From Gemmatimonadota bacterium (GTDB lineage Bacteria; Gemmatimonadota; Gemmatimonadetes; Gemmatimonadales; GWC2-71-9): 64,000 nucleotides of DNA. The stretch is taken from contig JADKJZ010000001.1 of NCBI GenBank assembly GCA_016720805.1, forward strand, positions 62,001 through 126,000, given 5' to 3'. Numbering within the stretch: position 1 is the stretch's first letter; each line of letters begins with the position of its first letter. The notes under the pieces are model-generated. The model ran no database searches. It worked only from the letters and a program-made list of their open reading frames with translations, and was not told the DNA's origin. Made by a program: the position numbers and the translations under genes. Below, one piece after another: positions 57,564 to 64,000 of the stretch.

Positions 57564-57591
57564 CAACGGCGTCTCCTCGGAGACGCCGTTG
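57564..57591. terminator. Terminator between tRNA-Thr and convergent glycosyltransferase gene
   Basis: A perfect 12-bp stem (CAACGGCGTCTC and complement) closes a CTCG tetraloop. It sits 33 bases after tRNA-Thr and 5 bases from the stop of the minus-strand glycosyltransferase gene, so it can serve both. Confidence 0.8.
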
Positions 57592-57596
57592 TGCGT

Positions 57597-58775
57597 TCAG
57601 CCCCCTCGAATCACTTCGCCGTAGCTCGCGGCCAAACGGTCCAGCTCAGCCTCCCACGAGAGGGCCTCGGCGGTCCGACGAGCACCCTGCGCCAGCCTTG
57701 TCCGCAGCGCCGGGTTGGTCGCCATCCGTTCGAGCGCTTCCGCCATGGCGGTGACATCCCCCGGCGGATAGGCCAGCCCATTCTCCTCATGGCGCAGATG
57801 GTCGGCGACCCCACCCGCCGGTGCGGCGATCACCGGGAGGCCGCTCGCCATCGCCTCCAGGATCACCAGGCCGAGCGTCTCGGTGTGCGAGGCGAAGAGA
57901 AAGGCATCGGCGCTGGCGTACAGGGCCGGCAGGGCCTTCAGTCGATCGAGGTTGCCGAGGAAGGTCACCCCGGCGGGAGCCGCGGCACGAAGGGCGGGGA
58001 GTGCGGGACCGTCGCCGGCCACGATCAGGTGCACGGGGCGGCGGCCCGCGAGGCTGCTGCTCGCGAGGCGGTATGCGTCCAGAATCCTCTCGACTCCCTT
58101 TTCCGCGGCGAGTCGCCCGACGTGCAGGAACAGGAACGCATCGGGGTCGACTCCCGGAAGCCGGACTGCTGCGGGATCCCGCTGCGCTGCATTGAATTGG
58201 GTGAGGTCGACGCCGCGCCCCCAGACCTCCACCCGTGACACCCCCAAGGCCGTCAGCTCCTCCCGGGCGACCATCCCGGGCGTATAGACCCGCGCGCTGC
58301 GGCGGTGGAATCGCCCGAGATATCGTTGCACGGCCGGCCGCAAGCGTGGGACGCCATAGGCCTCGGTATACCGGGAGAAGTCCGTGTGGTAGGAGGAGAC
58401 TGCCGGGAGTCCGTGTCGGACCGCCTCGCGCTGTCCGGTCCAACCGATCATGAACTCGGTCGCGGAGTGGACCAGGTCAGGCCGGAAGCGCCGAATGGTG
58501 GTTCGTACCGCCGAGCGGCAGGGGGCGGCGACGCGAATCTCGGGGTAGCCCGGCAGCGGCACGCTGCGCACGCGCACGCTCAGCGAGCGCGAGCCCTCGT
58601 GCGCCACATCCCGGAAGACGTCGGACGCTTCCGCCGGGTAGCGCGGGGAGATCACCGCGACCTCCCACCCGCGCCGATGCAGCCCCTCGACCGAGAGGGC
58701 GGTGACTACGGAGACCCCGTTGACCTGCGGGGGGTAGGTGTCGGCACAGACCAGGAGGCGCAGTGGGCGAGTCAT
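57597..58775 (-). CDS. GT4-family glycosyltransferase (mannosyltransferase-like)
   Basis: The 392-residue product has a GT-B fold. The N-terminal domain has LLVCADTYPPQVNGVSVVTA and HSATEFMIGWTGQ; the C-terminal domain has LHVGRLAAEKGVERILDAY, VIAGDGP-like IVAGDGPALPALRAA, SHTETLGLVILEAMASGLPV with the EX7E donor-binding motif, and APAGGVADHLRH. It resembles GDP-mannose-dependent alpha-mannosyltransferases that act on phosphatidylinositol or diacylglycerol lipids. ATG 58775 follows GGAGA. A paralogue of similar layout lies 1.6 kb away on the other strand. Confidence 0.88.
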   Translation of the reverse strand: MTRPLRLLVCADTYPPQVNGVSVVTALSVEGLHRRGWEVAVISPRYPAEASDVFRDVAHEGSRSLSVRVRSVPLPGYPEIRVAAPCRSAVRTTIRRFRPDLVHSATEFMIGWTGQREAVRHGLPAVSSYHTDFSRYTEAYGVPRLRPAVQRYLGRFHRRSARVYTPGMVAREELTALGVSRVEVWGRGVDLTQFNAAQRDPAAVRLPGVDPDAFLFLHVGRLAAEKGVERILDAYRLASSSLAGRRPVHLIVAGDGPALPALRAAAPAGVTFLGNLDRLKALPALYASADAFLFASHTETLGLVILEAMASGLPVIAAPAGGVADHLRHEENGLAYPPGDVTAMAEALERMATNPALRTRLAQGARRTAEALSWEAELDRLAASYGEVIRGG

Positions 58776-58955
58776 CCCCGCAGTCTCCGTGGCCTCGCGC
58801 ACGAACCGGCGACGATTGCGTCACGGCTTCGTGCCGATGTAGCTGATCGGGATTGGAGCGCGACGCGGCCGCGACCGCGTCGTGATCCGATCGTGCTGAT
58901 CGACCGCCACATTCATGCGTGTCACGCACCGCGCTCGTTTCCGAGGAGGCTGGCC

Positions 58956-59819
58956 GTGTCCGCACCCAGTGGCATTGATCGCGTGATCCTCGTCGTCCTC
59001 GACGGATTGCGCCCCGATCTCATCACCCCCGATTGGCTGCCCTGCCTGAGCGGGCTGGCCGCGTCAGGCAGCCACACCCTCGCCGGCACGACGGTGCAAC
59101 CAAGCGTCACCGCGGCTGCGCTTGCCTCGCTCTTTACCGGGGTGGAGCCGACGGTGCACGGTATCGTTGGCGAGACCACACTACGTCCGCGGCTTGGCCA
59201 CCGGCTGACGCTGCTGCCACGCGCCTTGGCCACCGGTGGCGTGCCGATGGTGGGCCACATGCGCGCGTTGCCATGGGGCACGCGCACGCTCGGGACCCTG
59301 CTCGCGGCGCAGTTGGGCATGCGGACGATCTTCGGCGGACATGAGGCGGAGGGCATTCTCGACCGCGCGCTCCCGACCCTGCGAGCCGCGTCCCGCGGCG
59401 TGACCTACCTGCACTGGCCCGATGCCGATCAGGCTGGGCACGCGTGGGGATGGATGTCGCCCCACTACCGGGCCGCCGCACGCCGGCTCGATACTGCGAT
59501 GGCCCGGTTGCTCGACGTCAGCGCAGTCCTCGACGACCCGCGCTCCGTGCTCATTGCGCTGGCGGACCACGGCGGCGGTGGGCAGCGACGCGATGATCAC
59601 GACAGCACGCACCCCCACGACGTCACCATTCCGATCGTCATGGCCGGTGGCCAAGTGCGCGCCGGGCTGTTGCCGGCCGGCAGTTCGCCGCTCGACGTCT
59701 GCGCCACCGTGCCCTGGCTCTTTGGCATCGCCCCGCCGGGGGGCTGGAGCGGACGGCCATTGCGCGAGGCGTTCACCGTGGCTCCCCGCATCGCCGCTCC
59801 CACGGCGGTGGCCGCATGA
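58956..59819 (+). CDS. Alkaline-phosphatase-superfamily phosphodiesterase/nucleotide pyrophosphatase-like enzyme
   Basis: The 287-residue product lacks a signal peptide. Metal and catalytic motifs are VVLDGLRPDLI (Asp16), QPSVTAAALASLFTGVEP (nucleophile Thr52), HWPDADQAGHAWGW and ALADHGGGG. It is much shorter than secreted NPPs and is probably a cytoplasmic phosphodiesterase or phosphatase. GTG 58956 follows GAGGAGG seven bases upstream. The stop overlaps the PAP2 gene start, so the two enzymes are made together, between two glycosyltransferase genes. Confidence 0.8.
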   Translation: MSAPSGIDRVILVVLDGLRPDLITPDWLPCLSGLAASGSHTLAGTTVQPSVTAAALASLFTGVEPTVHGIVGETTLRPRLGHRLTLLPRALATGGVPMVGHMRALPWGTRTLGTLLAAQLGMRTIFGGHEAEGILDRALPTLRAASRGVTYLHWPDADQAGHAWGWMSPHYRAAARRLDTAMARLLDVSAVLDDPRSVLIALADHGGGGQRRDDHDSTHPHDVTIPIVMAGGQVRAGLLPAGSSPLDVCATVPWLFGIAPPGGWSGRPLREAFTVAPRIAAPTAVAA

Positions 59820-60334
59820 CGATTCCGTTGCGCGTGATGCAACAGCTCGATCACCATGATCGCCGCCTGCTGGACCGCTGGTCGCTCGGCGAGCACGCCG
59901 GCGACGCGCATCGCCGCGGGTGGATCGTGGTGACGCATGCGGGCGGCGCGGTCGTGACGATCGCGAGTGTGCTGATTCCCCTGCTCGTGGGGCCGTGGCC
60001 TCGCGCGATCAGTATCCGGGCAGCCCTGGCGCTCACGATCTCGCACTTGATCGTGCAGGCGCTCAAGCGGATGGTGAATCGCGAGCGGCCCGACGCGACG
60101 GCGCTGATTCGTTGCCCGGATCGCTTCTCCTTTCCCTCCGGGCATGCCACCGCGGCGCTGGCGGTCGCCCTGAGCTACGCGTTGACATGGCCCGGCCTCG
60201 CCCCGCTGCTGGTGCCGGCCGCGGTGCTGATTGGCTGGAGTCGCGTCGCGCTCGGGGTGCACTATCCCGGCGACGTGCTGATCGGGCAGCTGATCGCGCT
60301 GGCCACGGTCGCCGGTGTCGCCCTGGCGGGGTGA
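59816..60334 (+). CDS. PAP2-family membrane phosphatase
   Basis: The 172-residue product has about five membrane helices and the three PAP2 motifs: KRMVNRERP, FPSGHATA and SRVALGVHYPGDV. Such enzymes remove phosphate from lipid phosphates, such as phosphatidate or undecaprenyl pyrophosphate. ATG 59816 overlaps the phosphodiesterase stop by 4 bases. With the flanking GT4 genes this suggests glycolipid synthesis or lipid-carrier recycling. Confidence 0.88.
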   Translation: MTIPLRVMQQLDHHDRRLLDRWSLGEHAGDAHRRGWIVVTHAGGAVVTIASVLIPLLVGPWPRAISIRAALALTISHLIVQALKRMVNRERPDATALIRCPDRFSFPSGHATAALAVALSYALTWPGLAPLLVPAAVLIGWSRVALGVHYPGDVLIGQLIALATVAGVALAG

Positions 60335-60409
60335 GGCGTGACGTGGCGTGGCGCCACTCGTGCCGCGCCCGTCACCCCAATGTGACGCGCTGCCGAGATC
60401 TTCTCTCGC

Positions 60410-61558
60410 ATGCGCATCGCACTCTTCTCCGAAGTCTATCGACCGATGGTGAGTGGCGTCTCCCTTGTGCTGCAGCGCCTCGTCCAGGCCCTGGAGCAAC
60501 GGGGCCACCAGGTCAGGGTCTACGCGCCAGACTATCCGCTCGAGCCGGGTCATCTCGACGATTCCAACATCTGTCGGACGCCGTCGCGCCGGCTCTTCCT
60601 CTATCCCGACGTGCGCTGGGGCTTTCCGGAGTGGTCGACGATCCGCGCAGACTTCGCGGCGTTCCGGCCGGATCTCGTCCATGTCGCGACGGAGTTCGCG
60701 ATGGGCACGACCGGGGTGCGACTCGCACGGGAATTCGACCTGCCGGTGATCGCGTCCGCGCACACCGACTACGAGCGCTACTCCTCCCGCTACCATCTCG
60801 ACTGGCTGATGCCGGCAGGGTGGCAATACTTGCGCTGGTTCTACGGGCACGCGACGCGAGTGCTCTGCCCCTCGCGACCCTACGAGCGCCACCTGCACGT
60901 GCGCGGTGTCCGTCACACGGCGCTGTGGAGTCGTGGCGTCGACCGCGCGCAATTCACGCCCGCGCATCGCGACGCCTCGGTGCGTGCGGAGTTCGGTGTC
61001 GCGCTGAATCAGCCGATGGTGCTCTACGTCGGTCGGCTCGCGGCGGAGAAGAACCTCGACCTGTTGCTCGACGCGTGGCGTCAGTTGGGGCCGCGCGACG
61101 ACGACCCGCGCCTCGTCCTGATCGGCGCCGGTCCACTTGAGGCGGAGTTGCGAGCCGCCACGCCGCCCGGGGTGGTGATGGCCGGCGTGCGCACCGGCAA
61201 CGCGCTCGGGGCGTGCTACGCCTCGGCCGACCTCTTCGCCTTCCCGTCGAGCACCGAGACGTTCGGCAATGTCCTGCTCGAGGCGATGTCCTCCGGCGTG
61301 GCGTCGCTCGCGGTCAGTGCGGGAGGCGTCACCGATTTCGCCGAGCATGCCGTCAATGCCTGGATGGTCGAGCCGGATTCCGCCAGCGCGCTGACCGAGG
61401 GACTGCGACGGCTCCTTGATGATGGCGGCCTGAGGCGACGCCTGGCGGCGGGCGGTGAAGCGACGGCGGTCAGTCGCGACTGGAAGTCCATCTTCACCGG
61501 GGTGGTGCAGGAGTACGAGCGGGCGCGGGCGCTCGCTCGGCTGGAGTCTGCGGCCTGA
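60410..61558 (+). CDS. GT4-family glycosyltransferase (mannosyltransferase-like)
   Basis: The 382-residue product is a GT-B enzyme: ALFSEVYRPMVSGVSLVLQR, HVATEFAMGTTGVRLA, ASAHTDYERYSSRY, LYVGRLAAEKNLDLLLDAW, PSSTETFGNVLLEAMSSGV with the EX7E motif, and SAGGVTDFAEHAVNAW. The order of motifs equals that of the minus-strand gene at 57597, so the two are paralogues. The acceptor is probably a lipid. The ATG lacks a clear ribosome site. It follows the PAP2 gene by 75 bases. Confidence 0.88.
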   Translation: MRIALFSEVYRPMVSGVSLVLQRLVQALEQRGHQVRVYAPDYPLEPGHLDDSNICRTPSRRLFLYPDVRWGFPEWSTIRADFAAFRPDLVHVATEFAMGTTGVRLAREFDLPVIASAHTDYERYSSRYHLDWLMPAGWQYLRWFYGHATRVLCPSRPYERHLHVRGVRHTALWSRGVDRAQFTPAHRDASVRAEFGVALNQPMVLYVGRLAAEKNLDLLLDAWRQLGPRDDDPRLVLIGAGPLEAELRAATPPGVVMAGVRTGNALGACYASADLFAFPSSTETFGNVLLEAMSSGVASLAVSAGGVTDFAEHAVNAWMVEPDSASALTEGLRRLLDDGGLRRRLAAGGEATAVSRDWKSIFTGVVQEYERARALARLESAA

Positions 61559-61568
61559 CGCTGGGCAG

Positions 61569-62216
61569 TTACCCCAGCGACGCCAACCACGCCTTCATGT
61601 CGGCAACCTCGGCCGACCCGATGGTGTGTCCCATCCCCTCATACGAGTGCGCGGTCAGCCGCGCATCCGCCATCCGCAACGCGTGCTGGCCGGCCGCACC
61701 ATGCTCGTGCGGAATCGCCGCGTCGGCGGTGCCGTGGCCCCAGAAGATCGGCGTCGTGCCGACCGTCTCGGGGGTCGCCGCGACCGTGGGATGGTTGGCA
61801 AGGAAGCCGCTGCAGACCATCACGCCGCGCACGCTCCCGGGATGCCGCAGGAGCTGCCCCAGCGCCGTCGTGCCGCCCTGGGAGAAGCCGCCGAGGATGA
61901 TGCCCCCCGGCAGCCCGTCGAAGCGGGCAGGGAGCGTCTCCAGAAACGCCGTGAGCGACTGCTGGCCCCACTCGAACGACTCCGGGTCCGGTGTCGTGCC
62001 GGCGATGTAGCGGTACCAGGCGTAGCCGGTGCCGTAGCCCCAGGGGGCCGCGGGGAAGGGGGCCCGAACCGAGACGATGGTGGCGTGCGGGTGCAGCATG
62101 CGACCGAGCGGAAAGAGATCGCGCTCGTCACTCCCGCGGCCGTGCATCAGCACCAGCGCGGGCGCCTCGGGGTCGCCTTCGAGGGTCAGGGCGTGCAGGG
62201 GGACGATGCTCGACAT
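61569..62216 (-). CDS. Carboxylesterase/phospholipase-type alpha/beta hydrolase
   Basis: The 215-residue product is of the small dienelactone-hydrolase-like carboxylesterase family: LVLMHGRGSDERDLFPLG, WYRYIAG, nucleophile elbow GGFSQGGTTAL, catalytic Asp in GTADAAIPHEHG and His in GMGHTIGSAE. It hydrolyses short-chain or lysophospholipid esters in the cytoplasm. ATG 62216 follows GAGG; a TATCTT box lies 26 bases upstream. It converges with the GT4 gene, 10 bases apart. Confidence 0.87.
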   Translation of the reverse strand: MSSIVPLHALTLEGDPEAPALVLMHGRGSDERDLFPLGRMLHPHATIVSVRAPFPAAPWGYGTGYAWYRYIAGTTPDPESFEWGQQSLTAFLETLPARFDGLPGGIILGGFSQGGTTALGQLLRHPGSVRGVMVCSGFLANHPTVAATPETVGTTPIFWGHGTADAAIPHEHGAAGQHALRMADARLTAHSYEGMGHTIGSAEVADMKAWLASLG

Positions 62217-62242
62217 GGGAGGCCTCGGTCTGGGGTGGGCCG

Positions 62243-62248
62243 AAGATA
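62243..62248 (-). promoter_or_regulatory. Putative -10 element (TATCTT) of the carboxylesterase gene
   Basis: On the minus strand TATCTT lies 26 bases before the ATG, which here does have a Shine-Dalgarno, so this would be an ordinary leadered transcript using the same -10 box. Confidence 0.35.
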
Positions 62249-62343
62249 GGTCGGTGCGCGGAATCGGCCAACGCACCGCCTTTCGCCTCGCCCCGGGGGC
62301 GACTAGCTTTGCCCCCGTTCCTCGCGGGCAACCGAGGGGAGTC

Positions 62344-62417
<74 letters not shown>

Positions 62418-62426
62418 TGTCATGAC

Positions 62427-62454
62427 GCCCCGCCGATCTCACGATCGGCGGGGC
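62427..62454. terminator. Terminator between tRNA-Pro and the convergent kinase gene
   Basis: A perfect 12-bp stem (GCCCCGCCGATC and complement) with loop TCAC lies 10 bases after tRNA-Pro and 27 bases from the stop of the kinase gene. It can act for both. Confidence 0.8.
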
Positions 62455-62480
62455 CTCGTCATTGCCGGACCCTGGTATCC

Positions 62481-64000
62481 TCACCCGCCGCGCTTGGCGA
62501 GTTCCTTGGTGGCTTCGGTGTGGTTGCGGGAGGCCGCCTTGCGGAGCCATTCCATCCCCGCCGCCTCGTTCTTCGGCGTTCCCTTCCCCCGGAAGTAGGC
62601 CTGCGCCGCCTGCCAGGCCGCCTCAGCCGATCCCTTGTCGCCCGCCTTCTTGTACCAGTCGAGCGCCTCGGCTTCGTTCTTGGTCACCCCACGGCCCTTG
62701 GCGAGGAACTCGGCGAGCTTCTCCTGACTGGCCACGTCGCCCTGTTCCGCCGCGCGACGATACCAGAGCGCCGACTCCGCCTCGTCCTTCTTGATGCCGC
62801 CGCCGTTCTCGAGCCGGAAGGCCAGGGTCTGCTGGGCGCGGAGGAGCCCGCCCGCGGCCGCCTCGCGCAGGAGCGCGATCGCCTCCCCCTGGTTCGCCTT
62901 CGCCCCGCGACCGGCCTCCAGCAGGCGGGCGAGCGCCATCTTGGCCTCGAGGTCGCCACCGGAGCTCGCCTTCCGGTACCACTCGACCGCCTTGGCGGGA
63001 TCGGCGGTCACCCCGCTCCCGCGGTCGTAGAGTGAGCCGAGGATCCGCTGGGCCACCGCCGAACCGGCGGCCGCCTCGGTGGCGCAGGCGTTCGCCGCGC
63101 CGAGCCAGTCGCCGTTGGCGGCGGCTCGGCTGCAGCTCGGGCCGGTGGGGGCCTTGGTCGGGGCGGGCGCGGCGGTGACTACGGGAGGTGCGGCGGGAGT
63201 CGCTCCCTTGACGCCCGGCTTGGTCACCGGCGGCGTCTTCGGGGCGGCGGTTCCCCCGGCAGGCGCGGAGGTCGGCGGGGCGGCCGGTGGTGTGGTCGCG
63301 GCGCCCAGGGCCGCCCCAGACGCCGTCGGCTCCGGGGTGCCGACGGCGGAGGGCACCAGGGTCTCGTCGGTAGTCGTCTGGGCGGGACTGCCCTGAGAGA
63401 AGTACCAGCCCACCATCGCCAGAACCGCGACCACCCCCATCAGGATCGACGTCCGCCGTGACGACGCGGCCTTGCCGGGGGCGATCCCCGGTCCGGGCTT
63501 CGGTGCCAGGGTGAGGCTGCTGTCGCCCTCGAGCATGGCGGCGAATTCGCGCATCGACGGGAAGCGCTCGTTCGGCTCCTTCGCCATGGCGCGCTGAATC
63601 GCGACGTTGATCGGGCCGGGGAGGTCGGGCATCCGCTCGCCGAGCGGCTTCGGCTCACCCACCAGCTGCTGATAGAGCACGGCACGCGTCGACTCGCCGT
63701 CGAACGGCAGCGTGCCGCTGAGCATCCGGTAGCCGACGACCGCCAGCGAATACTGATCGCTGCGCGCGTCGATCGACTTGTCGCCGCAGGCCTGCTCGGG
63801 ACTCATGTACTGCGGCGTGCCGATGATGATGCCCGTGCTGGTGAGCCCTTCGCTCGGATCGCCATCGTCTCCGGCGCCGCCACCGACGACCTTCGCGATG
63901 CCGAAGTCCATGAGGAGGACCCGCTTCTCGGGCCCTTCGAGCATCACGTTTTCGGGCTTGATGTCGCGGTGGACAATGCCGGCGTCATGCGCGGCGGCCA
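62481..64000 (-). CDS. Membrane Ser/Thr protein kinase with C-terminal Sel1 repeats (N-terminus outside window)
   Basis: About 506 C-terminal residues are present. They begin within the catalytic loop (IVHRDIKPENV), then DFGIAK, the activation segment with GTPQYMSPEQ, and the rest of the kinase C-lobe (ARSDQYSLAVVGYRMLSGTL, EPNERFPSM). A single membrane helix (ILMGVVAVLAMVGWYF) follows a proline-rich linker, then an Ala/Pro/Thr-rich periplasmic stalk, and five Sel1-like helical repeats (AVEWYRKASSGGDLEAKMAL, ALWYRRAAEQGDVASQEKLA, ALDWYKKAGDKGSAEAAW). The kinase is a Hanks-type PknB relative; the extracytoplasmic Sel1 array likely binds proteins or peptidoglycan fragments. The ATP-binding lobe is not seen. 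Confidence 0.9.
   Translation of the reverse strand, partial: AAAHDAGIVHRDIKPENVMLEGPEKRVLLMDFGIAKVVGGGAGDDGDPSEGLTSTGIIIGTPQYMSPEQACGDKSIDARSDQYSLAVVGYRMLSGTLPFDGESTRAVLYQQLVGEPKPLGERMPDLPGPINVAIQRAMAKEPNERFPSMREFAAMLEGDSSLTLAPKPGPGIAPGKAASSRRTSILMGVVAVLAMVGWYFSQGSPAQTTTDETLVPSAVGTPEPTASGAALGAATTPPAAPPTSAPAGGTAAPKTPPVTKPGVKGATPAAPPVVTAAPAPTKAPTGPSCSRAAANGDWLGAANACATEAAAGSAVAQRILGSLYDRGSGVTADPAKAVEWYRKASSGGDLEAKMALARLLEAGRGAKANQGEAIALLREAAAGGLLRAQQTLAFRLENGGGIKKDEAESALWYRRAAEQGDVASQEKLAEFLAKGRGVTKNEAEALDWYKKAGDKGSAEAAWQAAQAYFRGKGTPKNEAAGMEWLRKAASRNHTEATKELAKRGG

Overview
The window is GC-rich, gene-dense bacterial chromosome with no rRNA, phage or transposase gene and no CRISPR array. The lineage is inferred: outer-membrane receptors with an N-terminal carboxypeptidase-regulatory-like domain, many exported proteins ending their signal peptides in LAAQ-type sites, an NADP isocitrate dehydrogenase, cytochrome-oxidase assembly genes and a recurring TANNTT -10 element together suggest a Gram-negative, aerobic, heterotrophic member of Gemmatimonadota or a near relative. 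No marker gene in the window proves this.

Layout. 0-13.3 kb: start of a DUF983 protein, a large TonB-type outer-membrane protein, a coiled-coil protein, an MsbA-like ABC exporter, a second TonB receptor with a YciI-like protein, a 3-mercaptopyruvate sulfurtransferase, a polymerase/ligase of the O-antigen type, a very acidic protein and a small membrane protein. 13.3-19.6 kb: a palindrome pair, an alpha/beta hydrolase divergent from icd, a translationally coupled HEAT-repeat/HD-GYP-like pair, and heme A synthase. 19.7-26.2 kb: a complete type I secretion set (ABC protein, HlyD, TolC) with an aberrant ATPase domain, then an EamA permease and a class IV aminotransferase, all joined by 4-base overlaps or very short gaps. 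26.2-26.8 kb: tRNA cluster His-Trp-Glu-Glu-Lys with a terminator. 26.9-33.5 kb: exported lipoproteins and propeller-like proteins, a PqiA-like membrane protein and a serine beta-lactamase-fold lipoprotein. 33.4-37.8 kb: a disturbed stretch with a poly-G/poly-C block, two frameshifted genes around a DsbD-type reductase, and an inverted repeat. 37.8-44.4 kb: a seven-gene operon for trans-4-hydroxy-L-proline catabolism (FCD regulator, ketoglutarate semialdehyde dehydrogenase, deaminase, 2-epimerase, three-subunit D-hydroxyproline dehydrogenase) with a palindromic operator at the regulator start. 44.4-47.5 kb: GH3 glycosidase plus MarR regulator. 47.7-53.0 kb: metal/heme locus (HmuY-like lipoprotein, TonB receptor, DUF4920 protein, FmdB-like peptide, CopD, Fur). 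53-57.3 kb: alkaline-phosphatase-family enzyme, membrane dipeptidase, SURF1, beta-barrel protein. 57.3-64 kb: tRNA-Leu, tRNA-Thr, two GT4 glycosyltransferases flanking a phosphodiesterase and a PAP2 phosphatase, a carboxylesterase, tRNA-Pro, and a Ser/Thr kinase with Sel1 repeats cut by the window end.

The observations most worth following up are the type I secretion system whose ABC protein has lost the Walker A lysine and the signature motif; the HEAT/HD-GYP pair that appears to share an N-terminal domain; leaderless-looking promoters in front of several genes; and the concentration of indel-like lesions between 33.4 and 37.8 kb, which may be sequencing errors or slippage sites.
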